From assembly GCF_001742225.1 (NCBI RefSeq), contig NZ_CP017076.1:434001-498000 (forward strand): a DNA stretch of 64,000 nt. The letters are read 5' to 3'. This document shows positions 26,075 through 35,344 of this stretch, piece after piece. The first letter of the stretch is position 1. Each line of letters begins with the position of its first letter. The DNA comes from Novosphingobium resinovorum (GTDB taxonomy: Bacteria > Pseudomonadota > Alphaproteobacteria > Sphingomonadales > Sphingomonadaceae). The translations under genes were made by a program, and so were the position numbers. A model generated the notes under the pieces. It was not told where the DNA came from. It was given only the letters and a program-made list of their open reading frames with translations, and did not search any database.

Positions 26075-27465
26075 ATAATTTTATGCTATCCAGCGCGCAA
26101 ACATCATTAGCATTTTTTCTGCACCCGAAAAAATTTTTTCTGGATTTTATCTCATTTTCCGGAAATTTCATCAATAAAGATAACTCTTACCGAAATCGTA
26201 TGCCTTCAAAAGGCGATATTTTCTTCATAAGTCGGCAAAGGATCATCGGCCGCACGAACGGCAGCAGCGCGTATCTGCTGGATCTCGCTGACGCGGCCAA
26301 AGGTGCCGGGTTTACGCCTCACCTGTTGCAGCCGTCTCCAGATCTTATGGGACGATGGCCGGTCATGCGCTTACGGCCTGAAATGAGTGTGTTTCACTCG
26401 CATGAAATCCGCAGCGTGCTGAAATTGGGATCATGGGTCATATCACTCGATCCCGGCGTTTTTCGCGATGCCATTCTCGCCATCATGATCCGATGGTTTC
26501 GGCGTGCGGGACTGACCGCAACATGGCTGAAAGATCGACCACGCCCATATTCCATAGCGGCCGCGTGGCGAAATTCCGACCGGTCGTTCGTGATCAGGCA
26601 CGCCAGAGCGCGCGCGGACCTTGTCATCGCCGACTATGCTTTTCAGGCGGAAGCTCTCGACCTCCTGCCCGACCTGCCCGGCGCAATCGTGATGCACGAC
26701 TTGTTCCATCGCCGCAAAATCGCATCCGGCGGCCGCGATTCAGTATGTCACCTCGATCGCGATCAGGAAATTGCACTATTGCGCCGCGCCGACGCAGTCC
26801 TGGCGATCCAGGCCGACGAGGCCGGCTTCGTATCCGAACATGTGCCCGCGGCCAGATCGATACTGGCGCCAATGGCAGTCCGTCCCGTCGAGGCCGCGCA
26901 GCCAGGAGCGACCGGACGCCTCCTCTTCGTGGGAAGCAACACCGCGCCCAATGTCGTCTGTCTCGAATGGTTCTTCGAAAACGTCTGGCCAACCGTCCGA
27001 TCAAGGTCTCCGGAGACAACGCTGGATGTCGTCGGATCGGTGGCCCTCGCCTTTCCTGGAAGAGCACCAGAAGGGGTCAGGTTCCACGGAATAATTGACG
27101 ATCTTGCCTCGATCTACGCGGCGGCGGCAGTCGTGATCTCGCCGCTGACATTTGGGTCGGGACTGAAGATCAAGCTCGTCGAAGCGATGGCGCAAGGCAA
27201 GGCCGTGGTTGCTACCAGCGTGACTTTGCAAGGTGTGGAGCACGAATGCCGGCCCGTCATACGTGTTGCGGACGAAGCGCAAGCATTCGCCGAAGCGGTA
27301 TTGTCGCTTGAGGATGAACAACACCGTCTGGCTCTGGGCACCGCTGCATTATCGGCGGCCAGAACGCACTTTTCTCCACAAGTCTGCCATGCCGCGTTCA
27401 TCGCGTGGCTGGAGGACAATCGCCCCGACCTGGACGCCGATCCAAAAGTCCGAAACCGATCATGA
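26071..27465 (+). CDS. GT4-family glycosyltransferase
   Basis: A 464-residue protein. The C-terminal GT-B half has a phosphate-binding RLLFVGSNTAPNVVCLEWF, VRFHGIIDDLASIYAAAAVVISPLTFGSGLKIKLVEAMAQGKAVVAT (a typical sucrose/exopolysaccharide GT4 pattern with the conserved Glu). The first 43 residues, coded by AT-rich DNA, have no family match, and an alternative ATG at 26200 precedes the recognisable MPSKGDIFFISRQ. The longer form is supported only by its ATGA overlap with the acyltransferase gene. It belongs to the exopolysaccharide operon; sugar specificity unknown. Confidence 0.78.
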   Translation: MNNFMLSSAQTSLAFFLHPKKFFLDFISFSGNFINKDNSYRNRMPSKGDIFFISRQRIIGRTNGSSAYLLDLADAAKGAGFTPHLLQPSPDLMGRWPVMRLRPEMSVFHSHEIRSVLKLGSWVISLDPGVFRDAILAIMIRWFRRAGLTATWLKDRPRPYSIAAAWRNSDRSFVIRHARARADLVIADYAFQAEALDLLPDLPGAIVMHDLFHRRKIASGGRDSVCHLDRDQEIALLRRADAVLAIQADEAGFVSEHVPAARSILAPMAVRPVEAAQPGATGRLLFVGSNTAPNVVCLEWFFENVWPTVRSRSPETTLDVVGSVALAFPGRAPEGVRFHGIIDDLASIYAAAAVVISPLTFGSGLKIKLVEAMAQGKAVVATSVTLQGVEHECRPVIRVADEAQAFAEAVLSLEDEQHRLALGTAALSAARTHFSPQVCHAAFIAWLEDNRPDLDADPKVRNRS

Positions 27466-28922
27466 ACAGAATTTCGCCTGACGTCGCGAAGCCGCTGTTC
27501 TGGTCCACGGCTTCAAGCCTCGGGACGCAAGCGTTGTCGTTCCTGACCTTTGCCATTTTGGCACGTTTGCTGGGAGCACCTGCATTCGGGCTTGTCGCGA
27601 TGGCGGCCCTCGTCATCGACTTGTTGCTGACGCTCAGCACCATCGGCATGAATGAAGCAGTGGTTCAGCGCCGCTCACTTACCGAAGAAGACGCCGACAC
27701 CGCGTTCTGGGCCAACCTGGCATGCGGACTTCTATGCTGCGTCGTTACTGTCGCCGCCGCCCCGCTGCTCGCACGATTATTCGACCAGCCCGAACTCGCC
27801 CCCATCGTCGCTGCGCTCGCATCGATCTTCGCGATCACCCCGCTCGGAACCATACACACCGCGCGCCTGCAGCGTGAACTGCGCTTCCGCTCCGTGGCTG
27901 CAAGAAGCCTTGCCGCTTCTTTGGCGGGCGCGCTGGTCGGGTTGCCCCTTGCCTTGGCCGGATTTGGCGCGTGGGCTCTTGTCGGACAACGGATCGGTGC
28001 TTCTGCCGCCATGGCTGTCAGTGCGTGGATAAGTACCGGCTGGATGCCAAGGCCGAGGTTTAAATGCGCCGCCTGCCGCGATATGATGCGCTTCGGGGTT
28101 CATCTGGGCATCGCCGGCACGCTCAACCAGATCAACATCCGCAGCGCCGAGGTCATATCCGGCATTCTCGTCGGCCCGGCGGCCGTTGCATTCATTCGGG
28201 CCGGATCACGCATCGTCGAGGTGTTGAACCAGGTTACTTATGCGCCGTTCCAGCAGATCGCCCTGCCCGTTCTGGCGCGAACGGCACACGATCTTCAGGC
28301 CATGCGAACGACGTATCTGCGCATGAGCCGGTTGTCGGCGTTCGTCATGTTCCCCGCCTTCTTCGGCACGCTGGCTCTGTCACGTCAGGTCGTGGACCTT
28401 GTCTTCGGTCCGGGATGGGAACCCGTGGCCGACGCGATCCGGATTTTCGCGTGCGCCGTAGTTCCTTCGCAGATGAACACCCTTGTCGTGGCGGCCATCG
28501 CCTCGGCAGGAGAATCCCGGACCGTTCTGGCATGGACCTCCACGCAGATCGTGCTTGGTCTGGCGGCCGCGGCAGCGGTCCACGACTGGGGGTGGCAGGC
28601 CATGTTGATGACGGGAGTGGTTCGTGGCTATCTCGTTCTGCCTTATGGCCTCTATTTGCTGCGCAAACGCCTGGAAATTCCGTTTCGCGACGTTTTCGCA
28701 AGCCTTAGGCCCGCGCTGACCAGCAGCGCACTCATGGTTGTGCTGATACTTGCATGTGTGCGGACGAGCGAAGCGTCCATATCGCCACTGGGGATCATAG
28801 CCTTCGCATTGCCCTCAGGGGTCGTGACCTATGTCGGTTCATACATATGGCAGGACCCTGCCATTCTTGTCCAAGCGCGGGACATGCTTCGCAGCAGGTT
28901 GTGCAGGAACGCGCCGCGCTGA
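27462..28922 (+). CDS. Wzx-type lipopolysaccharide/polysaccharide flippase
   Basis: A 486-residue integral membrane protein of the polysaccharide transport (MOP) superfamily with about 12-14 hydrophobic segments. The N-terminus FWSTASSLGTQALSFLTFAILARLLGAPAFGLVAMA is typical of WzxC/ExoT-like flippases. It should move lipid-linked repeat units across the inner membrane for polymerisation. The start at 27462 overlaps the glycosyltransferase stop as ATGA. It is the last gene of the locus visible on this strand; the gap 28923-29061 shows no gene. No Wzy polymerase or outer-membrane Wza is in the window. Confidence 0.88.
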   Translation: MNRISPDVAKPLFWSTASSLGTQALSFLTFAILARLLGAPAFGLVAMAALVIDLLLTLSTIGMNEAVVQRRSLTEEDADTAFWANLACGLLCCVVTVAAAPLLARLFDQPELAPIVAALASIFAITPLGTIHTARLQRELRFRSVAARSLAASLAGALVGLPLALAGFGAWALVGQRIGASAAMAVSAWISTGWMPRPRFKCAACRDMMRFGVHLGIAGTLNQINIRSAEVISGILVGPAAVAFIRAGSRIVEVLNQVTYAPFQQIALPVLARTAHDLQAMRTTYLRMSRLSAFVMFPAFFGTLALSRQVVDLVFGPGWEPVADAIRIFACAVVPSQMNTLVVAAIASAGESRTVLAWTSTQIVLGLAAAAAVHDWGWQAMLMTGVVRGYLVLPYGLYLLRKRLEIPFRDVFASLRPALTSSALMVVLILACVRTSEASISPLGIIAFALPSGVVTYVGSYIWQDPAILVQARDMLRSRLCRNAPR

Positions 28923-29061
28923 CCTTTTATCGACCGATCGCAGCGCCGTCGGCTCGGCGTGCCGGACCAACCCGCGAACATACGGCGGGAGGGATTGCGG
29001 CGGATTTATCTCGCCAGGTCCCGATCGGCTTTGGGTCTTGCTCCGTCCCCACCTTTGGCGA

Positions 29062-29778
29062 TCAATGCCGCACCATCGCGCCACCATCCACCCACAGGCC
29101 ATGGCCGGAAACGAACCGCGCGTCCTCGCTGCACAGGAAGGCCACGACATCGGCGATGTCCCCGGCTTGCCCGAGGCGGCGCAGCGGGGCCTTGCCTTCC
29201 CAGAAGGTACGGTATTCCGGCATCTGATCAAAAGCGGGAGCCGTCATCGGCGTGTCGATGGCGCCGGGCTGGACGCACGTGGCGGTGACGCCGAAAGGCC
29301 CCAGCTCCGCTGCGACGGACTTGGTGAAGCCCAGCACTGCGTGCTTGGATGCCGAATAGGCACACAGGCCCTCATCCCCATATGTCGAGGTGGTCGAGCC
29401 GATCGTGACGATGCGCCCTGCCCCGTGTGCTTTCAGGTGCGGAGTAGCCTCGCGCACCAGACGGAACACGGCGACGAGGTTCACGTCGAGCACGCGCTGG
29501 AAGTACGCGTCGTCATGCCCCTCCAGAGGATGGAAGGCGCTGATCCCGGCGCAGGGGACAACCGTATCCAGCCCGCCCATCCGCTCTATCGCGGCGGCGA
29601 CCAGCCGCGCATTGGCATCCGCTTCGGTAAGGTCCGCGATGAAGTCCACCTCGCCCTGGATGTCGGCGGTGAAGACTTGCGCCCCGTCCGCCGCCAGCCG
29701 CGCGGCGACGGCCGCACCGATGCCCGAGCCTGCTCCGGTAACGATGGCCCTGCGGCCCGCCAGCCTGCCCGCGCTCAT
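29062..29778 (-). CDS. Short-chain dehydrogenase/reductase (SDR)
   Basis: A 238-residue classical SDR. It shows AIVTGAGSGIGAAVAARL, CAGIS, catalytic Ser and Tyr-x3-Lys (GSTTSTYGDEGLCAYSASKHAVLGF) and the PGAIDTPM segment. Asp in VFTADIQGEVDFI at the end of beta-2 suggests NAD preference. It overlaps the downstream end of the MDR gene by 4 bp (ATGA at 29778) and is probably co-transcribed. The substrate is a secondary alcohol or ketone, otherwise unknown. Confidence 0.88.
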   Translation of the reverse strand: MSAGRLAGRRAIVTGAGSGIGAAVAARLAADGAQVFTADIQGEVDFIADLTEADANARLVAAAIERMGGLDTVVPCAGISAFHPLEGHDDAYFQRVLDVNLVAVFRLVREATPHLKAHGAGRIVTIGSTTSTYGDEGLCAYSASKHAVLGFTKSVAAELGPFGVTATCVQPGAIDTPMTAPAFDQMPEYRTFWEGKAPLRRLGQAGDIADVVAFLCSEDARFVSGHGLWVDGGAMVRH

Positions 29779-30788
29779 GCGATCTTCAACACCAGTTTGC
29801 CGGTATTCGCGCCGGAGAACAGCCGCATGAAGGCCGGGTAGGCGTTCTCGAGCCCTTCCTGCACGTCCTCGTCGGCGCGCAGTTTTCCTTCTGCCAACCA
29901 TTGCGCCATCTGCGCGCCGCCTTCAGCGAAGCGGTGCGCGTAGTCGGCGATCAGGAACCCGTGGATCGTCGCGCGCCGGGCCAGGATCTGCCACAAGTTG
30001 CGCAGGCCCAGCTTTTCGGGCGTGTTGTATTCGGCGATGAGGCCGCACAGGACGATCCGGGCGTGATGCGCAAGGGTGAAGACTTCCGCCTCCAGCACCG
30101 GGCCGCCGACGTTCTCGAACACCACGTTGACGCCGTCGGGAGCGGCCGCCGCGATCTCGGAGACGAGGCTCGCGTGGTCCTTGCCCTTATAGTCGATGGC
30201 GGCGTCGAAGCCGTAGTCGTCGATCAGGCGGCGGCACTTTTCCGCACCACCTGCGATGCCGACCACGCGGCAGCCCATGATCCTGCCGATCTGGCCGACG
30301 GCCGAGCCTACGGCGCCTGCCGCGCCCGAGACCAGCAGAGTCTCACCCGGCCGGGGCTTTGCCACTTCCGTCAGCCCAAAGTAGGCCGTGAGCCCGACCG
30401 CGCCGAGTGCGGACAGGAAGTTCGACGGCGACGCCACGGCCTCTACATCGATCGGCATCGTGAAGCCGCCGGGCATGGCGACGGAGTAGTCCTCCAGTGC
30501 GTTGAGCCCCATGACCCATTGGCCGACCGCGAAGTCCGGGTTGTCCGAGGCATGGACCACGCCCACCGTCGTTGCGCGCACCGGATCGCCGAGCGGGATC
30601 GGCGGCATGTAGCTTTCCGTATCGTCCATCCATCCGCGCTGGGCCGGATCGAGAGAGGCGTAATGGTTGCGCACCACGATACCGCCGGGCGGCGGCGCGG
30701 GGACAGGTTCGGTCACCAGCATGAAGTCTTCGGGAACGGGTTCCCCTTCCGGCCTGCGCGCAAGCAGGAATCGCCGGTTCTCGGCCAT
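29775..30788 (-). CDS. Zinc-free MDR oxidoreductase (curcumin/prostaglandin reductase-like)
   Basis: A 337-residue medium-chain dehydrogenase/reductase of the leukotriene B4 dehydrogenase/curcumin reductase group. It has RFLLARRPEGEPVPEDF at the start, NHYASLDPAQRGWM, LVSGAAGAVGSAVGQIGRIMGCRVVGIAGG (Rossmann), and NVVFENVGG. No zinc ligand set is seen. Family members reduce the C=C bond of enones with NADPH. It is first in an operon with the SDR and divergent from a TonB-dependent receptor. The same receptor/MDR pairing recurs at 35344-38993. Confidence 0.88.
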   Translation of the reverse strand: MAENRRFLLARRPEGEPVPEDFMLVTEPVPAPPPGGIVVRNHYASLDPAQRGWMDDTESYMPPIPLGDPVRATTVGVVHASDNPDFAVGQWVMGLNALEDYSVAMPGGFTMPIDVEAVASPSNFLSALGAVGLTAYFGLTEVAKPRPGETLLVSGAAGAVGSAVGQIGRIMGCRVVGIAGGAEKCRRLIDDYGFDAAIDYKGKDHASLVSEIAAAAPDGVNVVFENVGGPVLEAEVFTLAHHARIVLCGLIAEYNTPEKLGLRNLWQILARRATIHGFLIADYAHRFAEGGAQMAQWLAEGKLRADEDVQEGLENAYPAFMRLFSGANTGKLVLKIA

Positions 30789-30817
30789 GGCATCGATCTC
30801 CTCTATTTATGCGAGTG

Positions 30818-30861
30818 GTCCGATTTCGGACGCAAACCTGCACCTGTGCAAATCGACAGGT
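30818..30861. promoter_or_regulatory. Three dyads in the MDR/TonB receptor divergent gap, including shared operator-like motif
   Basis: GTCCGA-TT-TCGGAC (30818-30831), TGCAC-CT-GTGCA (30839-30850) and ACCTGT-N8-ACAGGT (30842-30861) overlap or adjoin in a 153-bp divergent gap. The segment CACCTGTGCAAATCGACAGG (30841-30860) matches 16 of 20 positions of 36397-36416 in the second MDR/TonB gap. That supports a common regulator for both loci. The binding protein is unknown. Confidence 0.5.
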
Positions 30862-30941
30862 AGGGCGCGAAACGATCCGATGCATAGTGACCACCGGAAG
30901 ACGGCCTCACAGAATCGCGGCCGCACCGGGAGGATAAACTG

Positions 30942-33266
30942 ATGGCATCCGCACATGTTCGCGGAGCGCGGAACACCGCGCTCATCAAGCTCGCACTCGC
31001 ATCCAGCGCACTGACCTGTATTTCGGCACCCGCCTTCGCGCAGGACGCCGCCCCGCAGGCGGCCGACACCGCCGTGGTCGATCCGAACGAGATCATCGTC
31101 TCGGCCCGCCGCCGCTCGGAAACGCTGCAGGAAACCCCGATCGCGATCACCGCCGTCAGCGCGGCGATGCTTGAGAACAAGGCCTCGGCCAACATCGGCG
31201 ACCTGCAGGGCGCCGCGCCGGGCCTGCTCATCACCCAGCAGAATTCAGGCGCGCAGGCGGCCAACATCTCGATCCGCGGCCTGACTTATGCCGACATCGA
31301 GAAGTCGCAGACCCCGACCGTCGGCGTCGTGGTGGACGGGGTGACGATCGGCACCAACACCGGCCAGTTGCAGGACGCCTTCGACATCGCCCAGATCGAA
31401 GTGCTGCGCGGGCCGCAGGGCACGCTGTTCGGCGCCAACACCATCGGCGGCGTCATCAACATCACCCGCACCAAGCCCACCATGGAGCCCGGCGGCAAGG
31501 CCGAATTCACCTACGGCCGCTGGAACACCTGGGCCGGCAAGGCCATCGTCAACTATGGCGACGGCGAGACCTGGGGCATCAAGGGCTGGTACTTCCACAA
31601 CGAGTCCGACGGCTTCTACCGCAATGCCATCCGCAACACCCGCGCGGGCGGCAGCAAGGCCGACAGCTACGGCGCCAGCCTGCTGTTCGAGCCTGCCGGA
31701 TCGGGCTTCGACGCCCAGCTTTCGGTCGAGAACGTGGTGCAGAGCTTCGAGCCGGTGGTCAGCAACCTGACCAACAGCACCGAACTGTTCTGCGGGTTGA
31801 TCCCCGCCAACGAATGCGGCCGCAACAACACTACCGACCTCTATACGGTGTTCACCCTGCCCGCCAAGAGCACCTACAAGGCGCCCAACGCCACGCTGCA
31901 GATGAACTATGATCTGGGCGGCATCAAGCTCAGCTCGATCACCGGCTGGCGGCACAGCAAGGAAGCGCAGACCCAGGACTTCGACGGGTCGTCGAGCGAT
32001 CTCTACTACGTCGATCGCCGCCAGAAGTACACGCAGTGGAGCCAGGAACTGCGCGCTGCAGGCAACCTGTTCACCGGGTTCGACTACGTTGTCGGCGGGT
32101 ACTACTTCCATTCGAAGTACAGCCTGACGCAGTGGACGCGCTTCTTCGGCTTCGATCCGAGCATTCCGCCGATGGAGTTCGATACCAACGCCCAGACCAA
32201 CGTCGGCAAGACCACCAGCTACGCCTTCTTCGGCGACTTCAACTGGGCCTTCGCCGACAAGTGGCGCCTGTCCTTCGGCGGTCGCTGGAGCCATGACAAC
32301 AAGAAGCTGACCAACAGCTTCGCCACGGCGGGCCTGATCGGTTCCGGGGACGCGAACTTCACCAAGTTCACGCCCAAGGTCGGCATCGACTATCGCCCCA
32401 GCAGCGACGTGATGCTCTATGCCAGCTGGTCGCGCGGCTATCGTTCGGGTGGCTTCAGCCCCCGCGCGGCCACCGCCGCCACCGCGAGCACCCCGTTCCA
32501 GCCCGAGACCGTGGACGCCTACGAAGTGGGCGCCAAGCTCTCGGCGTTCGATCGCAAGCTGGAATTCAACGTTGCGGGCTACGTGTCCGACTACAAGGAC
32601 ATGCAGCAGAACCTGACGGTTCCCGGCGGCCCGCTCGGCAACCAGACGATCACCGGCAACGTGCCGGGCGGCGCGATCATCAAGGGCATCGAGGCCGACG
32701 CCACCCTGCGCATCACCCCGCAGTTCAAGATCACCGCCTCGACTGCCTACATGAAGTCGCACTTCCGCAACTTCGTGACCTGCGGCGCCTATGCGGGGGG
32801 CACGGCGGCGGCCAACAGCTGCGGCGCCGGACTGGTTCCGTTCAACTACTCCGCCAACCGCCTGATCTATGCGCCCAAGTTCACCGGCTCGGTCAATGCC
32901 GACTACGAGATCCCGACCAGCTTCGGCAAGGTCGTCGCCACCGCCGGGTGGCGTCACATCAGCCCTTATGACGAGCAGATCTCGCAACAATCCCTGACGC
33001 CGACGCTCGACGGCAGCGGCGACGTGACCGGCGTGACGGTCAATGGCAACGATGCCCGCGTGCGTACCACCACGCAGGACCTCGTCGATGCCAGCCTGAC
33101 CTTCAACTTCGATGTCGGCGACAAGGAAGCCTACTTCCGCGTCTTCGGCCGCAACCTCGCCAACGAGAAGACCACGACGCACGCGTTCACCGTGGCCGGG
33201 TTGTTCTCGTTCGGCATGGCACTGGAACCGCGCACGTACGGAGCCACCGTCGGCGTGAAATTCTGA
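30942..33266 (+). CDS. TonB-dependent outer-membrane receptor
   Basis: A 774-residue TonB-dependent receptor. The N-terminus has a signal peptide (ALIKLALASSALTCISAPAFA), then a TonB-box-like NEIIVSARRRSETLQETPIAITAVS, and a plug domain with VEVLRGPQGTLFGANTIGGVINITR (here IEVLRGPQGTLFG). The rest forms the 22-stranded barrel, ending in an aromatic F (VGVKF). No STN domain is present. GGAGG precedes the ATG by a few bases. It imports an unknown ligand; the adjacent MDR and SDR suggest a carbon compound rather than siderophore iron, but this is inference. Confidence 0.92.
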   Translation: MASAHVRGARNTALIKLALASSALTCISAPAFAQDAAPQAADTAVVDPNEIIVSARRRSETLQETPIAITAVSAAMLENKASANIGDLQGAAPGLLITQQNSGAQAANISIRGLTYADIEKSQTPTVGVVVDGVTIGTNTGQLQDAFDIAQIEVLRGPQGTLFGANTIGGVINITRTKPTMEPGGKAEFTYGRWNTWAGKAIVNYGDGETWGIKGWYFHNESDGFYRNAIRNTRAGGSKADSYGASLLFEPAGSGFDAQLSVENVVQSFEPVVSNLTNSTELFCGLIPANECGRNNTTDLYTVFTLPAKSTYKAPNATLQMNYDLGGIKLSSITGWRHSKEAQTQDFDGSSSDLYYVDRRQKYTQWSQELRAAGNLFTGFDYVVGGYYFHSKYSLTQWTRFFGFDPSIPPMEFDTNAQTNVGKTTSYAFFGDFNWAFADKWRLSFGGRWSHDNKKLTNSFATAGLIGSGDANFTKFTPKVGIDYRPSSDVMLYASWSRGYRSGGFSPRAATAATASTPFQPETVDAYEVGAKLSAFDRKLEFNVAGYVSDYKDMQQNLTVPGGPLGNQTITGNVPGGAIIKGIEADATLRITPQFKITASTAYMKSHFRNFVTCGAYAGGTAAANSCGAGLVPFNYSANRLIYAPKFTGSVNADYEIPTSFGKVVATAGWRHISPYDEQISQQSLTPTLDGSGDVTGVTVNGNDARVRTTTQDLVDASLTFNFDVGDKEAYFRVFGRNLANEKTTTHAFTVAGLFSFGMALEPRTYGATVGVKF

Positions 33267-33290
33267 CCTGTTACCCCAGCGGGGGAAATG

Positions 33291-33332
33291 GGGTGTCCGG
33301 CGTCAGTCCCTTGGGGGCGGCGCCGGGCACCC
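33291..33332 (+). terminator. Hairpin between the TonB receptor and SDR genes
   Basis: GGGTGTCCGGCG (33291-33302) pairs with CGCCGGGCACCC (33321-33332) with one wobble, forming a 12-bp stem with an 18-nt loop. It lies 24 bp past the receptor stop and 26 bp before the SDR start. It could attenuate read-through from receptor to SDR. Confidence 0.45.
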
Positions 33333-33358
33333 TTCACTTTGAAGAAGGAGTACATGAA

Positions 33359-34123
33359 ATGGGCCGTCTCGAAGGCAAGATCACTCTGGTAACCGGCGCG
33401 GGCAACGCCCGGGGCCTCGGCGCCGCCACCGCGCAGCGCTTCGCGGAGGAAGGTGCCTTCGTCTACGTCACCGATCTCAGGCTGGAAGACGCCGAAGGCG
33501 TCGCCGCGTCGATCCGTGAGGCAGGCGGCCAGGCCGAGGCACTGGCACAGGACGTGACCAGCGAAGCCTCGTGGGATGACACCATCTCTGCGATCGAGCA
33601 GGGCCACGGGCGTCTCGACGTGCTGGTGAACAACGCAGGGATCGCCATTCTCAAGCCGCTGCAGGAACTCTCCCTCGCCGACTGGGAGAAGCAGAACAAG
33701 GTCAACCTCGACAGCGTGTTCCTCGGCACCCAGCGCGCGGTGGCGCTGATGCGCAAGGTCGGCCACGGCGGCTCGATCGTGAACCTTTCCTCGATCGGCG
33801 GGCTGGTCGGCGTGCCGATGTGCGGAGCCTACGGCGCGGCCAAGGGCGGTGTGCGCCTGTTCTCCAAGGTCGTGGCGCTGGAATGCGCTGCCGAGGGCAT
33901 CCGCTGCAACTCGGTCCATCCCGGCATGATCGAGACCGCCATGCAGGACGTCGCCCGCCAGGATAACCCCGAGGGCTTCAAGGAGATTGTCTCCGGCATT
34001 CCGATGAAGCGCATGGGCAGCCCCGTCGACATCGCCAACATGAACCTGTTCCTCGCCAGCGACGAGGCGAACTACGTCACCGGTTGCGAATTCACCGTGG
34101 ACGGCGGCGTGACCGCGATGTGA
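33359..34123 (+). CDS. Short-chain dehydrogenase/reductase (SDR)
   Basis: A 254-residue classical SDR. It shows LVTGAGNARGLGAATAQRF, NNAGIA, SSIGG, a Y-x3-K in YGAAKGGVRLFSKVVALE, and HPGMIET. Asp in VYVTDLRLEDA suggests NAD preference. GAAGAAGGAG precedes the start. It follows the TonB receptor by 92 bp and probably oxidises or reduces a compound brought in by it. It is related to 7-alpha-hydroxysteroid and cyclopentanol dehydrogenases in general pattern; the substrate is not known. Confidence 0.88.
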   Translation: MGRLEGKITLVTGAGNARGLGAATAQRFAEEGAFVYVTDLRLEDAEGVAASIREAGGQAEALAQDVTSEASWDDTISAIEQGHGRLDVLVNNAGIAILKPLQELSLADWEKQNKVNLDSVFLGTQRAVALMRKVGHGGSIVNLSSIGGLVGVPMCGAYGAAKGGVRLFSKVVALECAAEGIRCNSVHPGMIETAMQDVARQDNPEGFKEIVSGIPMKRMGSPVDIANMNLFLASDEANYVTGCEFTVDGGVTAM

Positions 34124-34132
34124 TCGCTCCTG

Positions 34133-34163
34133 ATCCTCCCTGTCGCGCAGCGATGGGGAGGAT
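34133..34163 (+). terminator. Hairpin after the SDR gene
   Basis: ATCCTCCC (34133-34140) pairs with GGGAGGAT (34156-34163), and TCGC-GCA-GCGA within the loop extends the stem. It lies 9 bp past the SDR stop. It lacks a T-run. Confidence 0.5.
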
Positions 34164-34206
34164 TGCGGCACTTGCAGTCCGCGCTGCCCCGTTCTACCGC
34201 CGCCGG

Positions 34207-34548
34207 ATGGCCAAAGCAGACCGTCTCGAACGCCTCGACACCCGCCGCGCCGACCTCGAGGTCGATTACCGCGAGGCGCTGATCGCCGCGCTCAAGGTCT
34301 GTGCGGCAGGCAAGTGGGGCCTGTTCGACCACAATGCCGACCGCGCTGCACGCGCAGCCGTAGCTCCGACGATCGCCGAACTGACCGAACTCGCCGAAGA
34401 GATCGACACCGCGCGCGAACAGCTGTTCATGGAGCCTTTCGAACTCCACCAGGAATTCCTGCGCCAGCGCGGCCCGGTGGACTCGCAGGCCGTGGGCGAG
34501 CCCAAGCAGGCCCGCGCCTGGCTGGATCGGCTCACCGCGAACGACTGA
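34207..34548 (+). CDS. Hypothetical alpha-helical protein
   Basis: A 113-residue soluble protein (start ATG at 34207; upstream codons overlap the SDR hairpin). Charged and helical: it begins AKADRLERLDTRRADLEVDYREALIAALKVCAAG and continues with WGLFDHN and a heptad-like TIAELTELAEEIDTAREQL stretch. No signal peptide or membrane segment is seen. I do not recognise a family. It lies between the SDR and the convergent ThuA-like gene. Codon use looks normal for the window, so it is probably a real gene. Confidence 0.6.
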   Translation: MAKADRLERLDTRRADLEVDYREALIAALKVCAAGKWGLFDHNADRAARAAVAPTIAELTELAEEIDTAREQLFMEPFELHQEFLRQRGPVDSQAVGEPKQARAWLDRLTAND

Positions 34549-34552
34549 ACGC

Positions 34553-35344
34553 TCACGCGACCCAGCGGATCGCGTTCTCCACCAGCCGCCGGTAATTCAC
34601 ATCGTCGTAAGCCGATGGCCCGTCACCCGGCTGGAGGTAGACCAGCCTGCTGCGTCCCACCTCACGCGTCCAGCCGATCAGATCGCTGCCCGGCGGATGG
34701 TCCCAGTCCTCGCGGTCGTACATGCGTCCCCGGACCGCCAGTTCGGCGGAGAAGAACTGCTCGCGCGTGAAGGGAATGTCTGCCCGCAGCAAAGGTGTCA
34801 CATCCTCTGCGAAGATCTCCGCAAGGTAGGTCTCGTCGGTCAACGTGAAGCGCGGTGGCAGGCCGGCCGTCACCGGGTGCTCCGCCAGAACCACCGCATC
34901 GTATGTTACGCCGTGCGCATAGCCGCTATCGAGCACCGGTCGTCCGCGCACCGTGCCCGGATGGTAGAGGAACCGCCCGCCCAGCCATTCGTGATATTCG
35001 TCCCAAGTCGGCCAGCCCGCCAGCGCGTGGTGCAGCGCGACGACGCCCTTGCCCTCCTCCAGCAACGCGCGAAAGCCGTCAGCCAGTCCCGGTGGCGGAT
35101 CAAGATGCAGCGGCGCTCCCACCTCTACCTCGAAATCGAGGCCCGGCATATCGTAGAGCACCAGCGCATCGAAGCCGCGCATCCCGTCAGTGTTCATAAG
35201 CTTGGCCGCTGCGGGCTGGTCCACCATCGTCGCGCTGATACCCTCCATCGACTGGAACAGCGCATCAAAGGCAGTACGATCGAACGGATGCCCGCGTACG
35301 GCGACCAGGCACTGGATCGGAGCGCGATGACGGATCGTCGGCAT
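34553..35344 (-). CDS. ThuA-like (glutamine amidotransferase-fold) protein
   Basis: A 263-residue protein of the ThuA/trehalose-utilisation family, a class I glutamine amidotransferase-like fold often lacking the usual catalytic Cys. Visible is GFDALVLYDMPG, GKGVVALHHALAGWPTWDEYHEWLGGRFLYHPG, HPVTAGLPPRFTLTDETYL and GWTREVGRSRLVYLQPGDGPSAYDD. Family members are tied to sugar metabolism but the reaction is poorly understood. The ATG at 35344 shares one base with the MDR stop, so it is co-transcribed with it. Confidence 0.82.
   Translation of the reverse strand: MPTIRHRAPIQCLVAVRGHPFDRTAFDALFQSMEGISATMVDQPAAAKLMNTDGMRGFDALVLYDMPGLDFEVEVGAPLHLDPPPGLADGFRALLEEGKGVVALHHALAGWPTWDEYHEWLGGRFLYHPGTVRGRPVLDSGYAHGVTYDAVVLAEHPVTAGLPPRFTLTDETYLAEIFAEDVTPLLRADIPFTREQFFSAELAVRGRMYDREDWDHPPGSDLIGWTREVGRSRLVYLQPGDGPSAYDDVNYRRLVENAIRWVA

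Noticed and set aside
24935..27465. Prophage or genomic island call for the AT-rich zone
   Set aside because: No integrase, phage gene or attachment site; composition shift is confined to a few hundred bases of polysaccharide genes.
31245..33182. A 645-codon open frame on the minus strand opposite the first TonB receptor
   Set aside because: Same reason: low-complexity composition and complete overlap with a confident gene.
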